Below, piece by piece: positions 15,032-22,950 of a stretch of DNA of 43,075 nt (the first letter of the stretch is position 1; each line of letters starts with the position of its first letter). The stretch is from Pseudarthrobacter sulfonivorans (lineage in GTDB: Bacteria > Actinomycetota > Actinomycetes > Actinomycetales > Micrococcaceae). The position numbers and the translations under genes were made by a program. Location of the stretch: the NCBI RefSeq assembly GCF_024391045.1, contig NZ_JANFCZ010000032.1, forward strand, positions 1 to 43,075. The letters run 5' to 3'. Under the pieces are notes generated by a model, which saw only the letters and a list, made by a program, of their open reading frames with translations, made no database searches and was not told the DNA's origin.

Positions 15032-15912
15032 CGCTGCTGCTGGCCGGGATCCTGGCGGTCGCCACCATCCTGCTGTTGAGGCCGCCGGACAGCCCGGTGG
15101 GACGCTTTCGTCGGGCCGCTGGACCGGGTAGGCAGGGCCGGGCGGGCCTTCGCGGCGTTGCCCCCGGTGATGTGGGGATCTACGCTTCCGGGCCTCGATT
15201 CAGCTTTCAGGTCCCTTGGCGCCAGGCACGGCGCGCGGGAAACGACCAAGGGCAGCTCTCCTTGACGCTCGTGGTCCAGCAGCTGGCAGCGTTGCTGACG
15301 GGCGGGCGGACTCCGGCGCGGCTCTGGGACGAATTATGGCTGGTCCACCACGGCCGCGCGGGAGCAGCACCGCATCGGTCGGAGGACCTCGTAGGGCGCG
15401 CGGACCCATCGGAAATCTCTTCGGCCGGTCGGGATGCTCCGAGGCTGAGCGGTGGTTCCCTGTCGATGCTGGGCGCCGTCCGGGCGGCCGCGTTCAGGGG
15501 CCTGCCGGTGTCCGAAGCCATCAGGCGGGCCGTCCCGGCGGCATTTCCGCACGCTGTCGGCAGGGAGCCCCGGACCTGGCTGGAACTCGCCGCGTGCTTT
15601 GACATCGCCGAAGCCAGCGGCTGTCCGCTGGCAGACGTCCTGGCGCGGTTTGCCGCTCAGCTGGAAGTCGAGGATGATGCCGAAGCCGCCAGGCAGACAG
15701 CTCTGGCGGGGCCAAAGGCAACAGTGAGTCTCCTGACATGGCTTCCGATGATGGGATTGGGCCTGGGAATGGCGCTGGGCGTGGACCCGCTGGCGATGCT
15801 GTTCGGGACGCCGCTTGGAGTGGCGGCGCTCGCAGCGGGAGTTGCCCTCACGATTGCGGGCAGAATTTGGTCCGCCCGCCTGGTGCACGCTGCGGCCGGC
15901 CTGGCGCCATGA
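15028..15912 (+). CDS. tadB: TadB-like inner-membrane platform protein
   Basis: A 294-residue membrane protein in the T2SS GspF position of the operon. A helix at residues 1-20 is followed by a cytoplasmic stretch of about 200 residues and two to three hydrophobic helices near the C-terminus (ATVSLLTWLPMMGLGLGMALG, then LAMLFGTPLGVAALAAGVALTIAG). The segment SLSMLGAVRAAAFRGLPVSEAIRRAV and AACFDIAEASGCPLADVLARFA is the helical GspF-type domain, divergent in sequence as is normal for actinobacterial TadB. It pairs with TadC to form the platform on which TadA acts. Both ends overlap its neighbours by four bases. Confidence 0.88.
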   Translation: MTLLLAGILAVATILLLRPPDSPVGRFRRAAGPGRQGRAGLRGVAPGDVGIYASGPRFSFQVPWRQARRAGNDQGQLSLTLVVQQLAALLTGGRTPARLWDELWLVHHGRAGAAPHRSEDLVGRADPSEISSAGRDAPRLSGGSLSMLGAVRAAAFRGLPVSEAIRRAVPAAFPHAVGREPRTWLELAACFDIAEASGCPLADVLARFAAQLEVEDDAEAARQTALAGPKATVSLLTWLPMMGLGLGMALGVDPLAMLFGTPLGVAALAAGVALTIAGRIWSARLVHAAAGLAP

Positions 15913-16532
15913 CGGAGACACTTATCCCCGGGGTGGCACTCGGGGTTGTCCTGATCGTCGTCGCGTGGCTGACCCTCTCGCCGCCAGGCAGGGCCCGGCG
16001 GAGGCTGCTAAGGATAAGCACGGCGCCGGTCAACCACCAGGAAGGGGCAGCCAGGGCTGACGCCCTGGGCTCGGCTGGCGGAAAGAACTGCCCTGACGGA
16101 CTCCGGGACACAGCCATGATGCTTGAGCTTGTGGGTGCCATGCTGGACGCCGGGTCAGGGATTGGCCGTTCCCTGGAGCTCGTGGCGGCTTCGGCGTCCA
16201 GGGACTACAGCAAGGCGTTGCGGCCCGTGGTCTCTGCGCTGGCCATCGGAGCTGACTGGGAAACGGCCTGGCGAAGTTCCGAGGTCCGGCTTCCTGAAAT
16301 CCTGGAGCTGCGCGACGCTCTGGGGTTCGCGGCGCTGACTGGCGCGCCGTCGTCGGCCATCCTTTATGCCCAGGCCGCCCGGCTACGGAGGGAACGATTC
16401 CGCGCCGCCGAGAAGCGGGCTGCCGCCCTGGGCGTCAAGCTGGTCATCCCGCTGGGCCTGTGTTCCCTCCCGGCCTTCATCTGCCTGGGCGTTGTCCCTG
16501 TGCTCCTGGCCCTGGTGCCCTCGGGGTCCTAA
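15909..16532 (+). CDS. tadC: TadC-like inner-membrane platform protein
   Basis: A 207-residue protein and the second platform subunit. One N-terminal helix (IPGVALGVVLIVVAWLTL) and one C-terminal hydrophobic region (VKLVIPLGLCSLPAFICLGVVPVLLALV) flank a GspF-type helical domain (MMLELVGAMLDAGSGIGRSLELVAASA...WETAWRSSEVRLPEILELRDALGFAALTGAPSSAILYAQAARLRRERFRAAEKRAAALG). The true start is the ATG at 15909, overlapping the tadB stop; the frame is open further upstream but that part lies antisense to nothing and inside tadB. A gap of 260 bases to the pilin-like gene follows, without a clear terminator. Confidence 0.88.
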   Translation: MTETLIPGVALGVVLIVVAWLTLSPPGRARRRLLRISTAPVNHQEGAARADALGSAGGKNCPDGLRDTAMMLELVGAMLDAGSGIGRSLELVAASASRDYSKALRPVVSALAIGADWETAWRSSEVRLPEILELRDALGFAALTGAPSSAILYAQAARLRRERFRAAEKRAAALGVKLVIPLGLCSLPAFICLGVVPVLLALVPSGS

Positions 16533-16792
16533 ATCCGGGCCGCCGTGGTGCCTTCCGGACCATAAGTCCAACCGGCCCTCAGCGCCCCGTCTGCTCTGAA
16601 ACCCCGCCTTTAGTCCCAGTGCGGGAAGGGCTCGACAAACGGGGAATGACTTCCGCACCGCCCGGTCTCTTCCTCCACAGGCTTGGAATAGGCCACCTTT
16701 TCCACTTGGGGGAGATTTGCCCTTACCGGCCTCCCGGAACCTCGGAAGAGTCGACAGCAGCCGGCAACAGGGCCGGAGCACAGAAGGGAATC

Positions 16793-17194
16793 ATGAACAT
16801 GACCATCACCCAAAGCAGCCTTTTCCCAGTCCCTGCACCCGATCTCAGCACCGGATTTGCAGGTGCGTCACGGGGCTCCGCGGAACCGGTGAATCTAGGA
16901 GGGGACGTCAATGCAGGCCGGGCCGTCAAGGACGGACAGGGCGGGTGCACCTGCCAACGGGATGAGAACCGGGAATCCGCAGGCAACGTTGTGGAGCTTT
17001 ACCCCGCTGTTCGCGAGGCGACGGTACGGCGGCCACGGCTCACAGCGTCGGAGGCCGGAATGGCCACTGCCGAATATGCCATCGCAACGCTGGCAGCCGT
17101 GGGCTTTGCCGGGCTACTGGTCTTTATCCTCCGCAGTGACGAAGTACGGGGGTTCCTGTTGAACCTCATCCGTACGGCGCTGGCCTTGCCATGA
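16793..17194 (+). CDS. DUF4244 pilin-like protein
   Basis: A 133-residue protein whose last 45 residues are the DUF4244 segment: TASEAGMATAEYAIATLAAVGFAGLLVFILRSDEVRGFLLNLIRTALALP. The G-M-A-T-A-E-Y sequence before a hydrophobic helix resembles the cleavage site of type IV/Flp prepilins, with Glu at the +5-like position, so it is probably the major pilin of this locus. The 85-residue polar region before it is unusually long for a Flp leader and contains two Cys (CTCQRDE). A later in-frame start cannot be excluded. The ATG at 16793 is preceded by AGAAGGG. Its stop overlaps the next gene by four bases. Confidence 0.82.
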   Translation: MNMTITQSSLFPVPAPDLSTGFAGASRGSAEPVNLGGDVNAGRAVKDGQGGCTCQRDENRESAGNVVELYPAVREATVRRPRLTASEAGMATAEYAIATLAAVGFAGLLVFILRSDEVRGFLLNLIRTALALP

Positions 17195-17748
17195 GTCATG
17201 CGTCGGCAGCGCCGCACCCGGACACTGACGGGGGCAGCATCAGGACGCCCGCAGCTGAGTCATTCGGTCGTGGCGGTCGTGGCGGTTGTGGCGGTCGCGG
17301 AAATCGCGGGCCGGGGAAGGCCCGGGGCGCCATGACGGGTGCCGTGACGGCCGAATTCGCCGTGGCGTTGCCCGCCGTCCTGCTGCTGCTCGCGCTGCTT
17401 CTGTCCGGGGCCGCTGCCGGCGTAACCCAGCTCAGGCTCGAGGAGGCGGCGCTCGCCGGCGCCAGGGCGCTTGCCCGGGGCGAGGACCCGGCCGCGGTGG
17501 AGGGCATCGTCAGGACACTGGCGGGCACGTCGGCCACAGCGTCCGTGGCTGCCGACGACGGGTGGCTGCACGTCACGGTGGCTGACCGGGTGGACGGCCC
17601 GCTGGGGGCTGCCCTGCCGTGGACCCTTACAGCGAAAGCCAGTGCCCGGAGTGAGATGCCAACGATCGCCGGCCCTCTCCGCCACCGCATGCTGTTGCAG
17701 GAGTTGGTGCCGCTACCGCTATCGAACCCGGGAACGGTTGCGGCATGA
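17191..17748 (+). CDS. TadE-family minor pilin
   Basis: A 185-residue protein with the TadE signature: GAVTAEFAVALPAVLLLLALLLSGAAAGVTQLRLEEAALAGARALARGE, a prepilin-like helix followed by the conserved Ala/Arg region. The extracytoplasmic rest is small. The first 47 residues are odd: they include four nearly exact 9-base repeats at 17266-17301 coding for GRGGRGGCGGRG. A start at the ATG 17332 (MTGAVTAEF) would give a normal 138-residue TadE and skip the repeats, but the ATG at 17191 overlaps the preceding stop in the same ATGA manner as the rest of the operon. I cannot decide between the two starts. Confidence 0.85.
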   Translation: MSHASAAPHPDTDGGSIRTPAAESFGRGGRGGCGGRGNRGPGKARGAMTGAVTAEFAVALPAVLLLLALLLSGAAAGVTQLRLEEAALAGARALARGEDPAAVEGIVRTLAGTSATASVAADDGWLHVTVADRVDGPLGAALPWTLTAKASARSEMPTIAGPLRHRMLLQELVPLPLSNPGTVAA

Positions 17749-18104
17749 GCGGCCAGGCGGGAGACCACGCCGAACGCGGCTCCGGGACAGTATTGGCGGC
17801 AGGCCTGGCCTTGGTAATCATCATGGCTATGGCCTTGATGCTGCTCCTCGCGCAGTCAGCGGTGATGGCGAGCAGGGCGGCGGCAGCCGCCGACCTTGGT
17901 GCCCTTGCCGGCGCCGACGCGTTGCGCGGCCTCACCTCGGGGGATCCCTGTGCCGTGGCAGCGGAGGTTGCGGCACAACACGACGCAGTTCTCACGAGCT
18001 GTGCTGAAGGGGAAGGCCAGACCATGGAGGTCAGCACCATCCTGAACGCCCGCAACATGCTCGGTGCCGCCAGCGGTCACGCGCGGGCCGGGCCGCCGCC
18101 CTGA
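17745..18104 (+). CDS. Rv3654c-like TadE-like protein
   Basis: A 119-residue protein, last gene of the pilus operon. After a short basic-polar start comes GSGTVLAAGLALVIIMAMALMLLLAQSAVMASRAAAAADLGALAGADALRG, the pattern of the TadE-like family found in the helicase/secretion neighbourhood of actinobacteria, and then a short region with two cysteines (DPCAVAAE, TSCAEGE) that may pair outside the membrane. It is probably a minor pilin or a secreted pilus component. It overlaps the TadE gene by four bases and ends 24 bases from the convergent helicase gene. Confidence 0.83.
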   Translation: MSGQAGDHAERGSGTVLAAGLALVIIMAMALMLLLAQSAVMASRAAAAADLGALAGADALRGLTSGDPCAVAAEVAAQHDAVLTSCAEGEGQTMEVSTILNARNMLGAASGHARAGPPP

Positions 18105-18127
18105 GCCGAAGCCGGGTTGAGGTCGCG

Positions 18128-20536
18128 TTACGAGTGTGCTGTGTGTGACGTGCGTGGGGAAAGGTCGCGGGCGGGGGCTTCGCCCGCATCCATTTCGCTC
18201 GCATCCTTGAGGAGAACATCGATCAGCGTGATGGCTGCCGCCTTGTCCAGGGGATTGTTTTTGTTCCCGCATTTGGGGGACTGCACGCAGGACGGGCAGC
18301 CGGACTCACACTCACAGGCCTTGATGGCGTCGCGTGTCGCCGAGAGCCATACCTTCGCCTTGTCGAAGCCGCGCTCGGCGAAGCCTGCACCGCCGGGGTG
18401 CCCGTCGTACACAAAGATGGTGGGCACCCCGGTGTCGGCATGGATAGCCGTGGACACGCCTCCAATGTCCCAACGGTCACTGGAGGCAACCAGCGGCAGC
18501 AGGCCGATCGCCGCGTGCTCGGCAGCATGCAGTGCCCCCGGGAACTGGGCTTCGATCAGACCGGCGCCGGTCAGTGACCGGTTCTCCACCACAAACCAGA
18601 CAGCCTTGGTGAACAGGTCACGGGCGCCCAGTTCCAAGGGTTCCTCCCCGAGTATTTCGTTGGAAATCAGGGCTTTCCGCTGGAAGGACACAACTTGGGT
18701 CGTTACCTTGACGTCGCCAAAATGCACGGAAACGTCCCCCCACTGCGCGGTCCGCTGGGTTTCGAGGACCTCGATCTGGGTGACGTCCCGGGCTGTGGTG
18801 TAGTAGTCGGGATTGGCGCGGCGGACCATTACGCAATGGTCGTCTTCGTTCAGGTCCTCCACCACGTAGGTATCACCCTGATGCACGTATACCGCGCCGG
18901 TGTGGGCCTGGTAGTGCGTCTGGGGCGAGTCCATGGTCCCCAGCAGGGAACCGGTGTCGGCGTCCACGATGCTCACGGGGCCGCCGCCGTCGGCCCTCAG
19001 GTTCACCATGGCGGCGGCGCTCTGGGAGTGCGTCCAGAACCAGCCCGCCGGCCGGCGGCGCAGGTAGCCCTGCGCAACAAGCTGGTCCAGCAGCTTTTCG
19101 GATGTGCTGCCGAAGAGATCCAGTTCGGCGACGCCGAGCGGGAGTTCCGCGGCGGCGGCGCAAAGATGCGGCCCCAGGACGTAGGGGTTGGAGGGGTCAA
19201 AAACTGTTGCTTCGACGGAGACGTCGAAGATCGCCTCCGGATGGTTTACCAGGTACGTATCCAGGGGATCATCGCTGGCAACAAACGCCGCTATGGCATC
19301 CTGGCCTGCACGGCCGGCCCGCCCGATCTGCTGGAAGAGGGACGCGCGGGTTCCGGGCCACCCTGCCACCAGCACGGCGTCCAGCCCGGAAATATCAATC
19401 CCCAGTTCCAGGGCAGAGGTGCTGGAAACACCAAGGAGCTCACCGGACCGGAGGGCCTTCTCCAAGGCCCGCCGCTCCTCCGGCAGGTAGCCGGATCGGT
19501 AAGCCGCCACACGTTGCGGGAGGCTGGGGTCCACTTCGTCGAGGAGCCGCTTGGTGATCGTAGAGATGGCCTCCGCGCCACGCCGGGACTTGATGAAAGC
19601 GATGGTCCGGATCCTGGCGGAGACCAGGTTGGCCAGGAGATCAGCTGTTTCGGCAACGGCGGTACGGCGCTCCTTGGCCCCGTTTTCGCCCTTCAGCTCC
19701 GTCAGTGCGGGCTCCCAGAAGGCAACGGTGGTGGAACCATGAGGCGAGCAGTCCTCGGCAACGGCCCGGACCGGAGCCCCGATCAGCCGCCCGAAGGAGG
19801 TGCCCGGCTCCGACGCGGTGGCCGACGCGGCGATGAAGACCGGTCCGGGATGGGCGGTCCCGGCACCGTAGTAAGTGCAGATGCGGCGAAGCCGGCGCAT
19901 CAGGTTCGCCACATGCGAACCGAACACACCGCGGTAGCTGTGTGCCTCATCCACAATCACGTAGCGGAGACGACGGAAGAAACTGGCCCACCAGGCGTGA
20001 TTCGGGAGAATTCCGAAGTGCAGCATGTCTGGATTCGCGAGAATGAAGTTGGCGTGGTCCCGGATCCACCGGCGGGACGCGGGGTCGGTGTCGCCGTCGT
20101 ACGTTTCGGCCCGCACGGTGGGCAGCCTCAAGGACCGGATGGCGGCAAGTTGGTCGGCGGCGAGCGCCTTGGTGGGGGAGAGGTAGAGCGTGACGGCGCC
20201 GTCGTCGTGGATCTTCCCCGGCTCGGACACCACGCGCAGTTCGGAGCGGTGGATGGCGTCCAGGGCGGGCAGCTGATAGGCGAGCGATTTTCCAGAGGCG
20301 GTGCCGGTGGCAATCACCACATGCTCGCCGCCGTGGGCGAGGTCGGCGGCCTGGATCTGGTGCCGGTACGGCTCGTGGATGCCCAGGGAGCCGTAGGCCG
20401 ACACCAGGTCGGGATGCGCCCAGTCAGGCCACGGTTCGTGGACCGCCCGGCGTGCAGGGATGGTGTGGACATGACGGAGCTGCTCCGGGTCCGGGCCGCG
20501 GCCCAGCAACGGGATCAGCGAGTCATGGGGGTTCAC
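18128..20536 (-). CDS. DEAD/DEAH-box helicase with DUF1998 zinc domain (MrfA/YprA-like)
   Basis: An 802-residue superfamily 2 helicase. Q-like and Walker A motif ATGTASGKSLAYQLP near residues 78-92, motif II VDEAHSYRGVFG, motif III SATASEP, then the second RecA domain with GVSSTSALELGIDISGLDAVLVAGWPGTRASLFQQIGRAGR. The C-terminal half is DUF1998, with the cysteine cluster CECESGCPSCVQSPKC near residues 748-763. The Bacillus homolog MrfA takes part in mitomycin-lesion repair; the mycobacterial homolog (Rv3649) lies in the same pilus neighbourhood. The link between helicase and pilus is genomic only, and the two converge here, so co-regulation is not implied. The start is a GTG at 20536. Confidence 0.94.
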   Translation of the reverse strand: MNPHDSLIPLLGRGPDPEQLRHVHTIPARRAVHEPWPDWAHPDLVSAYGSLGIHEPYRHQIQAADLAHGGEHVVIATGTASGKSLAYQLPALDAIHRSELRVVSEPGKIHDDGAVTLYLSPTKALAADQLAAIRSLRLPTVRAETYDGDTDPASRRWIRDHANFILANPDMLHFGILPNHAWWASFFRRLRYVIVDEAHSYRGVFGSHVANLMRRLRRICTYYGAGTAHPGPVFIAASATASEPGTSFGRLIGAPVRAVAEDCSPHGSTTVAFWEPALTELKGENGAKERRTAVAETADLLANLVSARIRTIAFIKSRRGAEAISTITKRLLDEVDPSLPQRVAAYRSGYLPEERRALEKALRSGELLGVSSTSALELGIDISGLDAVLVAGWPGTRASLFQQIGRAGRAGQDAIAAFVASDDPLDTYLVNHPEAIFDVSVEATVFDPSNPYVLGPHLCAAAAELPLGVAELDLFGSTSEKLLDQLVAQGYLRRRPAGWFWTHSQSAAAMVNLRADGGGPVSIVDADTGSLLGTMDSPQTHYQAHTGAVYVHQGDTYVVEDLNEDDHCVMVRRANPDYYTTARDVTQIEVLETQRTAQWGDVSVHFGDVKVTTQVVSFQRKALISNEILGEEPLELGARDLFTKAVWFVVENRSLTGAGLIEAQFPGALHAAEHAAIGLLPLVASSDRWDIGGVSTAIHADTGVPTIFVYDGHPGGAGFAERGFDKAKVWLSATRDAIKACECESGCPSCVQSPKCGNKNNPLDKAAAITLIDVLLKDASEMDAGEAPARDLSPRTSHTAHS

Positions 20537-20563
20537 CCCAACATTCTTTCACCCGCAGAAAAA

Positions 20564-21256
20564 TCAGCCCCCGGACAGATCCGCACCCTCGTTGGAGGTG
20601 GACAGCATCAGCACACGGCACACAACGGTCCAGCCCAGGTGGGAATACAGTTTCTGGCCGTCCAGCGAGGCCAGCAGCAGGCCGTTTTCCACATCCGGGC
20701 CGATGGCCTGCGCTGCGAGGGCCTTCATGATGAAACTGCCCAGGCCCCGGCGCTGGAACGCGGGCTGGACCACAATCTTGTCGAACACTGCCGTCCCGTC
20801 GACCACAAACACCCGGCCGCTGGCCGCGACCTCATCGCCGGAACGGACAACGGCGTGGTGGACGCCGTCGAGTTTCGACGTGACCAGTTTCAAATCGTCA
20901 TCCGAGAGCCATGGATCCTCGGTGTCCTGGGTTTCCATGTCCACGATCATCATGGCCTGCGACGCGGACGTGATGTTCAACCCGTGTTTCTCAGCCAGCT
21001 GCGTATAGCGAAGGACGTCGTTGGTCAGGATGGTCATAATCCGCGTCGGAGCTTCAACGGTCTTCGCTACCAAAGCCGCGAACTCGGTATCGGAGGGGTC
21101 GTGGGAGAAATACTCCCAGTCCCCGGTGGTGTCGGCCCGCAGTGCAGCGGGGAAGCGGCCCTCTGTTGATGTCTGATATCCGCGGCAACCGGCCCAACCG
21201 GTTACCCAGACTTCAAGAAGGTTTGTAATGTCTTCAACCAAGGCGTCCGGACTCAT
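20564..21256 (-). CDS. GNAT-family N-acetyltransferase
   Basis: A 230-residue protein. The C-terminal 110 residues show the GNAT core: AVVRSGDEVAASGRVFVVDGTAVFDKIVVQPAFQRRGLGSFIMKALAAQA, where VQPAFQRRGLGS is the acetyl-CoA pyrophosphate loop, followed by GLLLASLDGQKLYSHLGWTVVCRVL. The N-terminal half has no match I recognise. The substrate is unknown. I chose the ATG at 21256 because TACCCT lies exactly six bases upstream on the minus strand, the leaderless pattern seen elsewhere here; the frame runs open for another 48 codons without support. It is divergent from trhO. Confidence 0.85.
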   Translation of the reverse strand: MSPDALVEDITNLLEVWVTGWAGCRGYQTSTEGRFPAALRADTTGDWEYFSHDPSDTEFAALVAKTVEAPTRIMTILTNDVLRYTQLAEKHGLNITSASQAMMIVDMETQDTEDPWLSDDDLKLVTSKLDGVHHAVVRSGDEVAASGRVFVVDGTAVFDKIVVQPAFQRRGLGSFIMKALAAQAIGPDVENGLLLASLDGQKLYSHLGWTVVCRVLMLSTSNEGADLSGG

Positions 21257-21419
21257 GTGATGAGGGTATTCCAGCCCCGTCACAAGCAACAGGGGTACGG
21301 CTCCCGGAACTGACTTGCTTATGCAATCGTGATAGGCGGAATCGGCGGCACAGACCGTCGAGGCCAGACGCAAAGGCCGCCGCGGACCCGACACGGACAA
21401 AGCCAGTACCCTTAAATAC

Positions 21420-22313
21420 GTGGCTTTGAACCGAATTGTGCTCTTTTACGGCTTTACCCCCCTCCCTGATCCGGAAGCGGTGCGGCTCTGGCAGCGTGCC
21501 CTGTGCGAGAAGCTGGGGCTGACCGGACGCATCCTCATCTCCAAGGACGGCATCAACGCGACGGTGGGCGGCGAAATCCACGCGGTCAAGCAGTACGTCA
21601 AGACCACGCGCGAATACAGGGGTTTCCACGGCATTGACGTGAAATGGTCCGACGGCGGCGCGGCGGACTTCCCGCGACTGAGCGTTAAGGTGCGGGACGA
21701 GATCGTCTCTTTCGGCGCTCCCGGTGAACTCAAGGTCGATGCCAACGGTGTTATGGGCGGCGGCATCCACCTCAAACCCGAGGAGCTGCACGAACTCGTG
21801 GACGCCAGGAAGGAAGCCGGCGAGGACGTGGTGTTCTTCGACGGCCGCAACGCCTTCGAAGCCCAGATCGGCAAATTCAAGGACGCGATCGTCCCGGACG
21901 TCGCCACCACGCACGACTTCATCAAGGAACTCGAGTCCGGCAAATACGACGCCCTCAAGGACAAGCCCGTGGTCACATACTGCACCGGCGGCATCCGCTG
22001 CGAGGTGCTCTCGAGCCTGATGGTGAACCGCGGCTTCAAGCAGGTCTACCAGCTCGACGGCGGCATTGTCCGCTACGGCGAAACGTTCAAGGACCAGGGC
22101 CTGTGGGAAGGTTCGCTGTACGTCTTCGACAAGCGCATGCACCTGGAATTCAGCGAGGACGCGAAAACCATCGGCGAATGCGTCCGCTGTTCCGCGCCCA
22201 CCAGCAAGTTTGAGAACTGTTCCAACCTCAGCTGCCGTAACCTCACGCTGTACTGCGCCGAGTGCGCTGCCAGCCCCGAGACACTGCGCTGCCCGCAAGG
22301 CTGCGCCGCCTAA
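21420..22313 (+). CDS. trhO: tRNA uridine(34) hydroxylase (rhodanese-like)
   Basis: The UPF0176/TrhO family uses molecular oxygen to hydroxylate U34 of tRNA on the way to methoxy- or carboxymethoxyuridine. The 297-residue protein shows the whole family layout: an N-terminal acylphosphatase-like domain (YGFTPLPDPEAVRLWQRAL...LISKDGINATVGG), the rhodanese domain with active Cys188 in TYCTGGIRCEV, and a C-terminal region with cysteine pairs (GECVRCSAP, CSNLSCRNLTLYCAECA, RCPQGC) likely to bind zinc. The start is the GTG at 21420; no ribosome site precedes it, but TACCCT at 21406-21411 suggests a leaderless mRNA. Confidence 0.95.
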   Translation: MALNRIVLFYGFTPLPDPEAVRLWQRALCEKLGLTGRILISKDGINATVGGEIHAVKQYVKTTREYRGFHGIDVKWSDGGAADFPRLSVKVRDEIVSFGAPGELKVDANGVMGGGIHLKPEELHELVDARKEAGEDVVFFDGRNAFEAQIGKFKDAIVPDVATTHDFIKELESGKYDALKDKPVVTYCTGGIRCEVLSSLMVNRGFKQVYQLDGGIVRYGETFKDQGLWEGSLYVFDKRMHLEFSEDAKTIGECVRCSAPTSKFENCSNLSCRNLTLYCAECAASPETLRCPQGCAA

Positions 22314-22325
22314 GCAATACTGAGG

Positions 22326-22370
22326 CCCGGCTCGCCCGGATCGCCCGGATCGCCCGGATCGCGTAGCCGG
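22326..22370. repeat. 9-bp tandem repeat inside a hairpin between convergent genes
   Basis: CGCCCGGAT is repeated three times at 22333-22359. The array is flanked by the complementary arms CCGGCT (22327-22332) and AGCCGG (22365-22370). It sits between the convergent trhO and lipoprotein genes and probably acts in termination; the repeat number may vary between strains. Confidence 0.65.
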
Positions 22371-22385
22371 CCCCGGACCCCGACT

Positions 22386-22823
22386 TCAGCCGGCCTGCAC
22401 GAGCTGATACGCATACAGTGTCGGGGCGTCCACGCTGGAGACGCTGAGCTCCAGGGCTGCGGCCTTGGCCAGGGTGATTTTTGTGCTTTCCCGGGTCCCG
22501 TAGCACGCAGCGCCAAGGTCCACGAGTTCCTGGCCCGCAGACCGGACGGCGAGAAAGGCCTTGCCGCCGCCGTCGCAGACCAACGTCAAGGTATAGGTGC
22601 CGGCCGGCACGTTCTCCGTATGCTCCACCGGGCCGGCCTTGAGGAGTCTGCCTGAGTCCTCGGCCACGATGCCACTGATGGACGGCAGCGCCGTGGCTTT
22701 CCAACCCGGCACATCAGCGTTCTCCACCGAGAGCTGCTGGGCGCAGCCTGAGGCGGCCAGAACGACGACGGCGGCGGCCACAGTTGCCAGGGCGCGCGGC
22801 ATGGAGGTGGGAAAGAGAGCCAT
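22386..22823 (-). CDS. Small secreted lipoprotein, function unknown
   Basis: A 145-residue protein with a clear lipoprotein signal: basic start (PTSMPRAL), hydrophobic helix ATVAAAVVVLAA, and lipobox AASGC at about residues 23-27. The mature part is a small beta-rich domain (AGTYTLTLVCDGGGKAFLAVRSAGQELVDLGAACYGTRESTKITLAKAAALELSVSSVDAPTLYAYQL) with two cysteines that may form a disulfide. I have seen this layout in many actinobacterial lipoproteins of unknown role. The ATG at 22823 follows TAAGTT by six bases on the minus strand, so a leaderless transcript is likely. It is divergent from the TipA-like regulator. Confidence 0.8.
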   Translation of the reverse strand: MALFPTSMPRALATVAAAVVVLAASGCAQQLSVENADVPGWKATALPSISGIVAEDSGRLLKAGPVEHTENVPAGTYTLTLVCDGGGKAFLAVRSAGQELVDLGAACYGTRESTKITLAKAAALELSVSSVDAPTLYAYQLVQAG

Positions 22824-22869
22824 GCTCCAAACTTACCCGGCGCCGCTGGCCTTCCCTGCGCCGAGGCCC

Positions 22870-22900
22870 TTGACCTTGACGTTACGTCAACATCTATCGT
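22870..22900 (+). promoter_or_regulatory. MerR-type promoter with operator in a 19-bp spacer
   Basis: The -35 TTGACC (22870-22875) and -10 TATCGT (22895-22900) are separated by 19 bases, the overlong spacer typical of MerR-activated promoters. The spacer begins with the perfect dyad TTGACGT-T-ACGTCAA (22876-22890). The promoter reads into the MerR-family gene itself, which indicates autoactivation. Confidence 0.8.
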
Positions 22901-22950
22901 TAAAACATCGGTTGAGATATCGGCGGAAAAGCCCTGGGCAGGAGGGACAC

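Noticed and set aside
17266..17301. Short tandem repeat as a possible CRISPR or mobile feature
   Set aside because: Four 9-base units without spacers, coding for a Gly/Arg stretch in the TadE gene; simple slippage repeat.
12510..18104. Pilus operon as a new secretion system
   Set aside because: Gene order and families match the known actinobacterial Tad-like locus; only details are unusual.
18695..21169. 824-residue plus-strand open frame opposite the helicase
   Set aside because: No domain or signal recognisable; it spans two real minus-strand genes and is explained by codon-position GC bias.
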